Made by a program: the position numbers and the translations under genes. Below, piece by piece: positions 1-13,800 of a DNA stretch of 64,000 bases (positions are counted from its first letter, which is position 1; every line of letters starts with the position of its first letter). The stretch spans positions 3,161,072-3,225,071 of the forward strand of contig OY986965.1 in the NCBI GenBank assembly GCA_963920575.1, written 5' to 3'. A model generated the notes under the pieces. The model did no database searches. It was not told the origin of the DNA and saw only the letters and a list, made by a program, of their open reading frames with translations. Source of the stretch: Narthecium ossifragum (lineage: Eukaryota; Streptophyta; Magnoliopsida; Dioscoreales; Nartheciaceae).

Positions 1-1511
1 TACCTCAATCTAAGTGTTCCTATAAAGAATAATAAAAGAAATGGTTTTTGGGTTTTATGATAAGAAAACTAAGAAAGCATGTAAATGATTCAATGGATAG
101 AGAGAGGTCCTAGGGAATCCCAATCCGGATTAGGCTCAATCATAGCTTTCTAATGAATCAAGATGTGTAATCCTATCGAGACATTACAATATCGACTACC
201 TTGTGGCTAACAAAGGTCGTCGCTAACGAATAACCGGATAAGGACTATCCGTCGCACTAGGTGTATGCTAGAAAGTCGACGATCGAGGGATTAGCTTCAA
301 TCATCGCCAACGAGAGGTCGGGTTAGGATCATCTCGTCGCAAGGAATCGGGTTGTATGGAATATGGTAATGGATCGAGGTGGTTCTAGCATCTCGAATCC
401 AGAACACTATAAAAGATAGGATAGATGCTAGGTTAGATCTGGATTGGAGTGGTTCTAACACAACCAAGTCCCTAACCTAGAGCCAAGACTCCCTTCAACA
501 CAAGTGGTCATGGTTCTAGCACAACCTACTCATTGGGGAATATCAACAAACACCTATTGGGCACAAGGTTCTAGCTTATGCATACCAAAGAATTCATCCA
601 TCCAACATTAGAATCCAACTACAAAGATATAGAAATGAAGAATAAATCCATACAATCTTGTCTCATAAGGATTACAACATCCAAATTCAAAGAAAACTAC
701 AAATAAAATCTAAAACATCATGGTATTCCACTAGGTAAATAGATTAGCTACTCATCTTCGATGGAGAAGCAATGGAGAAGAGATGGATCCTCCTCTTCTT
801 CATCAATCTCCTCCCTCTTGGATGAGAGCTCCCTTCCTTGCCCAAGGGGGTTGCCCATTTCCTTAGCCTCTTCTTGTCCAAAAAGAATTCCCAAAATCCC
901 CCAAAAGGGGTCTATTTATAGCCTCCAAGCATCCCCCACTCGGATTAGATCTGGACCATTGATTTTACTCGGCTGGCACCAAAGGATCGATCCTTATAGG
1001 GTAAAGGATCGATCCTCCTATTGAATTCTGGCTGCGCCCCGACGAAGATCGATCCTTCAGTAGATAAGGATCGATCCTAGAGAATGTTGCGTTCTGTCAC
1101 TGGAAAATGTGCAAAAGGGATCGATCCTTCATACACAGAGGATCGATCTTCTTTTCTGCATATTATCTCTTTTGCCATTCAGCACTGCGCATTGGTACAA
1201 AAAATGCCATAACTTCATCTAGGAAACTCAGAATCATGAACCGTAAAATTCTTCAGAAACTAGACTTCCAGAGCTTTCCAATGATATATGGCACATTATC
1301 TGGTTCTTCCTGAGAAGATACAATTTAATCTTTGAAGTTGACCCATGTACCTAAATGTGCTCGAATAGGCTCGTTTACGCTCCAAAGTTGATCTAACTTC
1401 TGTTGAAGGCTCTTGTACCTGAAATACCATGAAGATTATTAGAAATACCTTGCTCGAAGACTAATAAAGGTAAATTAAGGGGTTAACTTGTGTACTTTTC
1501 ACGTCTCATCA
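1..1511 (-). mobile_element. LTR fragment of an unidentified retroelement
   Basis: No coding gene is seen here. On the minus strand the sequence starts TGATGAGACG at 1511, a typical plant LTR start, exactly where homology to a receptor-kinase gene resumes on the other side. Between about 985 and 1150 there are six GATCGATC palindromes in variable spacer. About 60 bases further along the minus strand lies a good TATA box (CTATAAATAG, near 915-925). A U3 region with a repeated motif array followed by a promoter is the natural reading. The other end is not identified and may lie outside the window, so a solo LTR and a full element cannot be told apart. The lineage is unknown. Confidence 0.5.
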
Positions 1512-2180
1512 GATGTCGACGGAGGTGATGGGAAAGGGCACCACAGGGATGTCGTACATGCGGTGCTTGAGGAGGGCGCCACCATGGTGGTGAAGCGTCT
1601 CAAGGAGATTGTGGTCGGGCAATGGGACTTTGAGGCCCATGCGGAGGCGCTCGGGGGCTCGCCCACCTCCACGTGTCCCTCGTCCGCACCGACCACAGCA
1701 ATGTCAAGGCCTCCAACGTCCTCCTCCGCCCCGACCCACTCTCCCCCGCGGGCATCTCTGACTATGGTATTGCTCCCCTCTTGGCCCCCGGGGGCTGCCC
1801 GTCCTCTCGCGACGATGGTTACTGTGCGCTCGAGATTCACGATCCCCGCCGCCCCACTTTCAAGTTGGATGTTTATAGCTTTGGCGTTCTCCTCTTGGAG
1901 CTCCTCACAAGACGGTCCCCGAAACCAAGCGGCGTTCGCCGGGAAGGAGGGGGAGGGTGGTGTGGACCTGCCAAGATGGGTCCAGTTGGTCGTGCGGGAG
2001 GAGTGGACGGCCGAGGTGTTTGACGTGGAGTTGACGCTTGGAACGAAAATGACGTCTGTTGGGGCAGAGGAGGAGATGGTTGCGTTGCTGCAGATCGCCA
2101 TGGCTCGCGTCGCCCCTCGTGGCGGACGCCATGCCCGACATCGGCGACATGGAATGGATGATGGAGGAAGGAGGAGGTGG
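1512..2180 (+). pseudogene. LRR receptor-like kinase pseudogene (kinase-domain remnant)
   Basis: Scattered frames match the kinase domain of the plant 'probable inactive receptor kinase' LRR-RLK group. A glycine-rich loop remnant (GKGTTGMSY) sits near 1525. [20 protein letters not shown] follows in a shifted frame, then the catalytic-loop segment [12 protein letters not shown] near 1697 in another frame. Next come [20 protein letters not shown] (about 1850-1910) and [20 protein letters not shown] (about 1970-2025), again with a frame change. At least three frameshifts are visible. The stretch between the alphaC helix and the catalytic loop (roughly 60 residues) is deleted. The LRR half is absent, cut off at 1511 by the LTR. 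No functional product is possible. Confidence 0.8.
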
Positions 2181-3423
2181 AGAGAGAGATGTGGCTGTCG
2201 TGACAACATTAAATTAAAAAATATTAAAATAAATTTAAAACATGATGTGACACTCTTGCCGCGATGGCGTGGAAGGACCCAATAATAATGATGAAATTGA
2301 AACCACAATAAGCTGATTTGAATTTTTTAAAATTTAGATATGAATAAAGATTTCGACTAAACTATATGATATTAATCGATAATTTAGTTCAAATGTACCT
2401 GCGCCCTTCTTTTCAGTTGATAATGAACTTTCTTTAAAAAAAAAATTTAGGCGATGTCGAGCAATCGGTAGACGATTAAATGTATCAATCATCGAATTGA
2501 TGGGACACTATCGATTAATTGATCCAAATCGGTAGAACACTATCAATGGATTAGAAGAATTAATCGGTAGACATCTATCGATTGAAGCGATGTGCAATGT
2601 ACATGACCACGTCCGAATCATTTTCCTATGATTTTACCTTCACTTATGCTGACCTGGCACATGCAACAAACGATATGACTTACACAACAAGATCTAATGT
2701 TACACAAATAGGATGGATCAGGAGTAGTCAATCCCTTCCTAGTCTGGCTACCTCCCGGTCTCTCTCTAGATATATAAGGGCCAAGTCCCCATCAAGCATG
2801 GCATCCATTTTGTAACAAAGCTGGTTAGCTTCTAGGAGACCGGATTTCGAGCATCAGCTATTCATGTCTAATATTAAATTTCTTTTGATTTTGTAGAGCG
2901 AAAACCTAGATTTCTTTATCGGAATATTTCCATACTGCTTGATCTCATTTTTTTTTGTTCTTTTCTTTTCTTGGAATTCATGGCCACACCAATCATACTT
3001 GAAATGCTGTTTTGAATTTGACCCAAACTCGACCATCTTGGCATGCATCTATGCTAAAATTGATCCACTTAGCAGAATAGAAATATAGTAGGATACAAAC
3101 GTACAGCATTCAAGCTGAAAAATTCAAACAAGAGCATTGCAGCTGAATGAGAAATAAAATATTTCACACATCATATTTGGCCTATATACACCCACAACGT
3201 CAAATGTCAAAATAATCAGCTATATTCAGCTAGGCCACAGACAGGATCACGGCTGTTTTTATAATTCTACAAAGCAAAGGGCTCAGAGGAGTGTAGACCG
3301 AGATCTCAGGCGTCAGCTGATTAGAAGGGGTTGCTCAGCTTTCGGATCCTGTCTTCTTGTTGATGCCAATTTTCGAGCATTCAAAGCAGGATCCAAATCC
3401 TTCGGCATTGTATAAGCTGCATT
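2181..3423. other. Intergenic, no gene seen
   Basis: AT-rich sequence between the kinase pseudogene and the 3' end of the acyltransferase gene. Around 2455-2600 a motif resembling AATCGGTAGAC/ACTATCGATT recurs several times in both orientations. A related theme is seen near 17920-18160, suggesting remnants of one small repeat. The last few hundred bases before 3424 are probably 3' UTR of the minus-strand gene. No credible coding frame is present. Confidence 0.5.
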
Positions 3424-6400
3424 TCATGCGGACTTCTGGCGATAAAATGACCACCTCTGCGACAAGGGGAACAATACCTCATAGATATTGTAGAAGAATC
3501 CTCTATCGTACATGTTGTTCTTAATGACCTCCTCCCCGTCCTGGAGAGGAGATTTCCGAAATAATGACCTCCATTTGCTCTCCTTTACATTAGTCTGTTC
3601 TACGTTCATTGCATTTAAACTGGCCTTCAGGGCTGCGGCGCTGGCCTTGGCTTCGTTAAGCTTCCTCTTCCAGCTTAAATACTCCTGCCACTTGAAAGTC
3701 TGTTGGAACCACAGAAAACTAGATCCTGTCAGAATGAAAATAATTAGTCACTACTCAAAACAGTTAGAGTAAAGGGCAGCTGACCTCATTTGTTGTTGTG
3801 TTTGTTATGCAGAGATGGGCATGATATCCAAAGAAGCCTCCCAGCAGCAAGGTAACTACTAAAAGGAACACGATCAGAAGTATCTGGGTGTTAAAGGAAG
3901 CCACCAGCCACTGCAAAATTTCAGTGACAACATTGTATTTAAATGTGCAACGTACAGCTTAAACATTAGACATTATTTAAGCTTACCTGTACGACATGAG
4001 GAAACAAACTGGAGAATGATTTCTCTACGCCATAATAAGCTGAAAAAGGAAGGCAAGGAATCATCAAACAGAAGAAAAAAAACATAGCAAGCAAATAAAA
4101 GCAGAGTTAATGAAAAATAAAACAAGCTAGGTCTGCTGAAAGTTCATGAAATTACCAGTTAGAATGTAGACAATTCTGCGCTCTTCCAGCTGACCAGCAA
4201 GAACCAGCACGAGGATAATTGTGCCATACATGCACAGCAGGAAGTGCCTGCAATATAAAAGATCAAGGCTCATTGCCTAATTAAAAAGGATGACCGACAT
4301 TTGCAAAGGCGATTGATTAGTCTTCTTAAAATCATACCCTTGGATCTAAGTGTACGCCCTGACCTTAATTTTTCACCAAGTGGATATAGCTAAAGCAATC
4401 TTCCTTCCACTTTGACAACAACTATTCTTTACAAAATGCTAAAACTTCAGGCGTTTTTCCTTGATAGAATGCAGGGCAACTCTGGATGCAGTTTGATTAG
4501 AATGACCTTTTACTAACATGACAGTTTCCTTGTCCAATAGTAGGAGAAAGTTTACCTTCCCATTTAAGATGTCTTCCCTTAATACTTGTTATTTTTCAGT
4601 CTTTTAAGTTCCCCAGATCTTTGCCTGTTACCTATTTTCAGTCCGGTTCCAATCACATAATTACCAATTATTAGATTACTTGTGCCTCAAAATTTTATGA
4701 GCTTGTACATATGGAGACACACAATCTATTTTTAGCATCAATCCTACGAGTCAACCAGAACCTCAGAACTTACTTTACAACAGAGACATTGATCAGAGAT
4801 GCTGAGATAGGACGGTCATAGGACTAACCTTCAGTTGATCTTAGCAACAGAATTACAAAATAAACAGATCCTTACCAAATGAGAAAAGCCAGGAAGTAAC
4901 GCGTATTTCTCTCTCCAATGCAATTATTCTGTGATCATTTGAAGACGTTAAAGCATCTTCAAATTTGCAAAAAAAAGCTGATAAAAGATTCCTAGAGAAA
5001 CATCACCATCCATCCACAATGGTGATCAAACCGTGCAACACAGCGGCCACAGACGCTACAATGCTTAGATCTTGCAGGCCTGCATTGGAGGCAATTCCAA
5101 TCTCAATATGCAGAAAGAAGATAAAGCACAAAAAAAATCATAATGGCAAGTAGAATAATCACCAACTTTGGAATTTTGCAAGTCGAACATTCTCTTTCGT
5201 TGTATATTACATTATCATAAGGATAGGCAGAGAGATACTGATACACATTTTCAGCTTTCACTGTTCCTGGATCAGAGAAGCTCGTCAATACGAAAAGAAG
5301 TACACCTACACCAGCAGCAAAAGTGCCTATGAACCTGCACGATGATATTGCAGATTCCAGATAAGCCAGAAGAATCTCAAAGCAAAATCAAATGAAAGTG
5401 GTGGATGTCCAATGTAGGAGAGTCAGTCAAAAAAACAAGGGGAAAAAGATCAAGTACGGGGACAATGACATATTCGAAATCATGATTTGAGAACCACCAC
5501 GGTCTAAAAGCAACAAAGCTGTTTAATGGTTTGGATAATTACTTATGCATCTCGCTGAGATAGACTCCAGGAATATATATGAAGGATGATTTTGCTATAA
5601 AAAAATATGTTGCCCCAACCATCGTCAGATAAAAGACCTGCAAGGAAGACCAATCATTTCAATGAACAAGAAAATGTGTTAAATATGTGAGAACAAAAGT
5701 ATGTCTTGTTGCTTAGCAAATATATAATGAACTGCAAGATAATTCTGTATCAGGACCCTCTTAATACATGTTCTCGTCTGGTCACTATCAAAACAATTGG
5801 AGCTTCCAGCCAGGCAAGCTGTATAATAACTCATCCAAAATGGTGAAATAAAGAACAATGATCAGCTACAGCCTTGATAAATTTAGATTATTCTGCATCT
5901 TCATTCAAGATGCTTTTTGACCAATAAAAGACAATTGGGAGAGGCATGGTTTTGCGTGCTAAATTTGAGGCGCATACAAATGGTGGAGTCAGTGTGAGCC
6001 ATTTGTCTCCCAATCATTAGGGTATGAATAAGCGCGATCACTTCCTCTTAAGCCAAATGGTTTCCCGGAGGGAAGACTGCTCTGAAATTCCAGATACAGC
6101 TAAGCTTGCAATTCATGCTGGGTATAGAGAGAGCAGGCAATTTACCAAAATCTATGATGATAAACTAAGAAGCTAACTGAAGAAAGGAAGGTTATGGTAC
6201 CTTGTTTGCAATAGACTATCATCCATTCAGAGTAATATTAACATAAAGAAAGAGCAGGTCAATAAGGGAACCTTGAGCGTTTAGAAGTTTAAGTGCATGT
6301 TCATCACGGAGCGGCAGATATATTTAAGGGAAAATGAACCAAATGCAATATGTCTAAGGCTTTCTATCCATCGGTACTTGAACATTAATACCCAAAGAGA

Positions 6401-8304
6401 CCCTGCAGAAATTTGTAACGGTGGCTTCAACTGTTATTTCCTATTTGTTATAATTTATCAGCTTTCACTTTCAGCTGTCATAAACCAGCACCTCCCATGT
6501 GAATAAATGGACGATGCGAAAAAACTAGAGTACGAAGCAAACCTGTAAGATTGGATTTGGTCGGTCACAACAATAATATTCTACTTTCAGGATTGCATCT
6601 CTACCTCTAGAGCCACATACAACAGCCACGAAACGTCTGCAACAATGGCAAAAATGACATTGAGAACATGGATGCCAAGAAAGTATATGAGTAAATGTAA
6701 AATTTCAAGGACAATAATCAGGTAAATGTGAATTTTCACTTGATCATTTATGACCGTAAAACATCAACATCCGATTTTGAAACATCGACATTCAATTTAC
6801 ATAGGTTAAGGACTTCCCCGACTTGGTTCTCAAGCCATGTTATCTGATTTGGCAAGTCAGAAGGCAGAATAGATGGGAAGAACATAAATCCAACAGTGCA
6901 GAAATTATTCTAGTCTGAAAAGTATGTGACAGTGTAGTGTACATAAAAGTTTATGATGCAGGATCTTGCCTAATTATTATTAGAATAATTCCAGTGACTC
7001 TTCCATCCAAGTTAATGTATCCATTGCCCAGACCAGAGATCTTTAAATGAAATTTGAGCATATACGAGACCCATAATGGCCGCTACTTTAGCCCAATCTT
7101 ATTCTACTTGTACTCGAGAATAGAACAGACCCAAGCTAAGGTTCCTACACATAACTCACCGCATAAACTAGAAGAATACATGTTCATCATTAAAGAGAAT
7201 GTCTACAGGTCCACTGAATGGCATCTCGTTTGCCTAAATTCTAGCAGAAATTATTGCAAAAATGAAACCTATGTTTTCAATGCACCAACAAAGCCAGTAC
7301 ACTACATGTCTTGTTGAAACCATCAAGAGAATGTCATCGACATCCAATCTTGGGAATATCCACTCTCCCATTGAAATTTCTCAAATGCTGACAGAACCTC
7401 AAAAGGGGAGCAAAAAGACTCCATTCTACAATCAGTCCTGCAACCTCAAGGCTTAAAAATGTGGAAGAGATTACTAGTTTGGAAGCTAGAAAGATTGTTC
7501 AAACTTTTGTCACTGCGTTTTGTGCTGGATCAAACCCCCGCAGATAGATTGGATTTAATAATATTAGGTTAATGCTAGAAAAACATTCATTGGTATTAAA
7601 CCCATGTGCTAAAACCAATCCATTAAGGATTCATAAACTAGCCAATCCAGTGTCACTCAAATTCAAGGAAAAATCCAAAACCGACCTACCTATCCCAGAG
7701 CTGATTTTGTGCGGCATCACAATATCCCAAAACCTCGGAAGTCCACAATCCAAATCATGCCCAGATATGCTAGTATCATCAAACGAAAAAAAAAAGAAAG
7801 ACACCTTCATATGACAAGAGGACAATACCCAGATTCTAAAATGAAGTAAAATCGGAGCAAACCATCTAAATACTCGAAAAGAGCACCATTTGCATCAATC
7901 CCAGATGCTAAAATCACCAAAACCAGCAACTTTGCATCTCTAACAACCAATCTGTTCATGAATGACGTTACGTTCTAAGATGAATTAAGTTTGCATCAAA
8001 CTATCCAAACTCCCACAAAGACTAAAATTAGCCGCCGTCAGAACCAAACCCAGATGCCAAAAGCCATTGAAGAAACCGACCCAACAAGCCAATCTCATCA
8101 AACAATCAAATCAGAACACGAGGTAACAGCTAGGAATAAAAATCCCAATACTAACAAGAAGTAGTCGTAGGCGCCGACGGTGAGGAAGTAGTGGATGCGC
8201 TCGACGAAGGTGCCCTGGAAGATGGGCCAGTGGCCACATAGAAAGGATACCACCACCAGCACCGTCACCACCCCGTGCGCCACCAGCGCCCACTGCACCT
8301 CCAT
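3424..8304 (-). CDS. PAT17: DHHC-type protein S-acyltransferase (PAT17-like)
   Basis: Ten exons: 8156-8304, 6543-6636, 5543-5637, 5167-5334, 5007-5079, 4876-4928, 4156-4247, 3987-4039, 3785-3910, 3424-3699. They join in phase to 392 residues, the usual family length. It transfers palmitate from acyl-CoA through the active-site cysteine to cysteines of membrane proteins. The cysteine-rich domain is in exon 5 ([10 protein letters not shown], then DHHC at about 187-190), followed by NNCIGERNT. Hydrophobic segments near the N terminus ([13 protein letters not shown]), before the domain ([12 protein letters not shown]) and after it ([17 protein letters not shown]) fit the four-helix topology. A TTNE-TFKW motif follows the last helix. 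From memory the protein closely follows Arabidopsis PAT17 (At3g04970), including MYDRG near the C terminus. The start codon is in a normal context at the head of exon 1. It is divergent from the H2A.X gene. Endomembrane location is inferred. Confidence 0.9.
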
Positions 8305-10214
<1,910 letters not shown>

Positions 10215-10814
10215 GGTTTTGAAGAGAATGTGGATTGAGATATGTGACGTTCTTTTGCGGGATCAACAGGAATTTACCAATGCTTGGTCCGTGGGGATTT
10301 GTAGAAGTCCTCTTTTTTGTGTTTGATATAGTTACAATATTAGATTAGGTTGGGACAAAAGTTGATATCTTCGTTTTCCTGCTATGGTGATGCCTCGTTT
10401 TATGTTGGTTCTTTGTGAATTAGGGATACCAGTTTGTTTATCTCGAGGTCTTGAAAATGAAATAAATCAAGCTTCCTTGGATGTGCAGCAAACGTGAATA
10501 CCAAGATTTAGATGTGCTTTACCCCTGAGGTTTATTTCTATATTAAAGTTGGACCCTTGTTGGGCTTGTGATATCGAGTGCTCTATTTAATTTTGCTTTA
10601 TGATGTTTTCTATGAGTTGGCATGGTCCCACGAGAGGGAAGAGGAAGTCATGTCATTTTATGGGCCAATATCTGTCCAAGACCCTTTCTTGGTTAAATTA
10701 TTGTTCACTTGGTTGAGTGGTTGAGGATGATTCGACCTCTGTGGTTTAAAAAGAAGAATAATGTTTTGGATAAAAGAGTTCTCTTGGCAGTGAGACATGT
10801 CGTAGCTGAATGAG
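10215..10814 (+). other. H2A.X 3' region and metalloprotease upstream region
   Basis: A 600-base gap between two genes in the same direction. The first part is likely H2A.X 3' UTR, and the second the promoter and leader of the next gene. No TATA-like box at a convincing distance from the ATG at 10815 was recognised. No other feature was seen. Confidence 0.4.
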
Positions 10815-13800
10815 ATGGTTGGCTTTGCTTTCTGTTACAATACCTCTTTTGCTTTTCCTAAGCTGAGATTGGTGGCTAGCAAGGCTGCAAATTCTTCTGA
10901 CGTAGGCCGCCTGCGGTTGCAAGTACTTGAGCAAGTTGATGAGGAGTTGAGGAAGGGAAATGAGAGGGGGGCTCTATCTCTGGTGAAGGAGCTGCAGGGA
11001 AAGCCCAGTGGGATTCAGTGCTTTGGGGCTGCAAGGCAGGTTGTTTGATTTGGTGACCCTTATCCATCATGTTTTATCTTCTGACGTACTGTATGATAGT
11101 CTTTTGATCAGAAATCCCTTCTAGTTTTCTTGCTGTTTTATTTTCTCAGCTATGTTTCTCATGGAAGTGTTGTTTATTCCATTTAGATCAGCTTTTATGA
11201 CCGACCAGTATAACACTTTGTAAGAATGTAGATTTTGCGCTTCTGTATTTGTATCTTTTCCTCTTGGTTTTGGAGCAGTCTTAGTTATTGCCACATTTTC
11301 ATCATCTTATGAGTGTTGCTGAAGTTTCTATTTCTTGAGTCATTGGAAGTTCATTGGACAAATGAGTGTGTTAAGTTTGTCAGATGCCATCTTTTAATGT
11401 GAGTCTTTTTTGTGCAATAGTTGAAATGTATCAGCTATTCAACTTTGATTAGATGGGGTGCAATTGTGCCAGTTTGTCGGGACCATATAGCTAGACACTG
11501 AATAAAGAGTTTTTTGTTTGTATTTTGCCTTGACGAAACTTTACAGGACTTATGATACAGATAATTCCTTAGGACCTATATGAGATGGCAATACTTCAAA
11601 TACTCGCTGTTTCTTGGTTGGCTGAAAGAGCACAGCTACTGGCTTGAGACTATCTTAAGTTGGGACACTTGAAGCCTAGGATCGAGCGTGATTGATGTTA
11701 GGAGTTGCAAAAATGATGAGATGGCCGAAGATCTATGTAGAAATGTTTAGGAAAACTTATATGATGATCATAAACACAACTGGTTCTGGTCAATTTCATA
11801 AATAAGATCCTTGAAATCATTTCTTCTCCTCTTTCTTTGCAATAAATTTCACGAGAAGCTTTCTTTCTTTTGTACAATACTGATGAAGGGAGCATAAATA
11901 GAAAACGTTCACATGCGAAAGTATAGTCAAGTTGGTTTTGCTGTTAGTTGAACCGTAAAATATCTGGCACTAGGAGTATTGGACGCTCAGAGCTTGCATG
12001 GTAGATTCAATCTTTCCGTGACCCATATCAAATATGACCTGTTTTAAGACCTTTCAAGAGCTTATTCGGTCCTAATTGTACTACATATGCAACTTGTAAC
12101 CATCAATTATTTGCTTTATTGTCACCATTCTTCATTTCTTGTGGTGGTGATGAAGAGGCCATTTTTCTTTGCTCTGATGGTATTTTATGATGTAGGTGCC
12201 GCAAAGGCTTTATAGCTTGGACGAACTGAAATTAAACGGAATAAATACATCAGCTTTGCTATCACCAGTGGATGTGACATTGAGTTCAATAGAGAGAACT
12301 CTTCAGGTAGCTGCTGTGTTAGGAGGGTTCTCTGCATGGGTTGCATTTGGTATCTCCCAGTTACAACTGTTATATGTAACATTGGGATTATTGTTTCTAG
12401 GGACAGTGGATTTGGTAAGTCTCTTCATGTTTAGAAATATATTAGGAAATAGTTTACTTCTTCATGGTATTCCGAGAAATTAGTTTGTGTAGCTCTAAAA
12501 CTATGTAGCTGGATAGTCTAACAATATTTGGTGTTTATTCTTTGTCGTTACCTACATAATCAGAGTCAGTGCAGTGTTGTGAGGCTTGTTTTCTTTTGTA
12601 TGAGAGACATGCCTTTCCTTTGTTAAATTTAAAACAGGTCATTTTTGTGTAGGTCCTTTTGTCACTTGTAAGAATATCATTTATTATATTTCAACATGTA
12701 AGTTGTCTCGGGTTGAGCTTGTGGCTCTCTTTAGGGTGGTTAACTTGCTATTTATGTACTTTGAAAGTTGAGGTAAACTGATATCACTTCTTTGAGTTTT
12801 GAGGGCGTTGGCAGCATAAGAAAGAAGGAATCAGGTAGGAGAGATAGTTTTCCAGTAATTTGCCCCTTCATGGTTTATGCACAAGGCCTAGCAGCCCAAA
12901 ATGTGAATATGGGCTCTTTTGGTATGGGGTTAGCTTATTTTGGGTTAAGGGATTTTGGGGTTAGGAAAAATGGGAATAAAATATCAATGATTACTTAGAA
13001 TAAGAAAAAGTAGAGTGATAGTAGTAGGTGGAATGGGGATAAATGGGTAATGATTACTTGGAATAGGAAAAAGTGTTTGGGGATAGTTTTCCAATAATTT
13101 GGCCCTTCATGGTTTAGAGTCGAATGCTCTAGGCTAGTTCAGATTAATCTCAACTCCTTTCCAATTTTGCTATATGTTATTTGATTGGATACTTGCTTTC
13201 TCATTGGTATTGCATTCTCAAAACCTTCATTCTTTGGTTGTATAAGTGCCATTTACTACTTCTGTCTTTTATCTGGGGCCTACTGTTGACCTTAGCACAT
13301 CCTTTGGACCCAAAAGTGGTTGTTGTTCTGCTGTTTCACTGCTGTCACTTATCATCCGTCTGTGTCAGGGCTACGGATCAAACATTAGCAAGTTGATGTC
13401 TCCTGTATAATCTTTGTTAAAATTATGTGTCCAATTTGGTGTTTTTTCTCAACTGCGTTGTGTTAAAGTCACCTCTTTCTATACCTTTAGGGATGGTGAT
13501 TTTCACGATTTTTTGCTATAGGCGATTTCAGGAGGGAACAATTTGCTGAACATCTGGAAAACATTCTAGGTAGTGTATATAGGATATTTGTGCCCATACA
13601 CATCTGCACATACATTATTGTCACCACGAGAAAGTTAAAATGTGTAAGCTCACACAACTGAGAGGGAAAGGCAAATGAAACTTTGACTAACCTAATCCTG
13701 CGCTCCTTTTACTACTGCATTAATACACTGGTTTTCCTGCACATTTGTTGGTCATCTATGTAATGCATCTTTCTGTCTAGTTACTTAAATTTTGGTTTTG

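Noticed and set aside
1499..2308. Long minus-strand open frame opposite the kinase remnant
   Set aside because: Shadow of the GC-rich kinase sequence. The real homology is on the plus strand and is broken.
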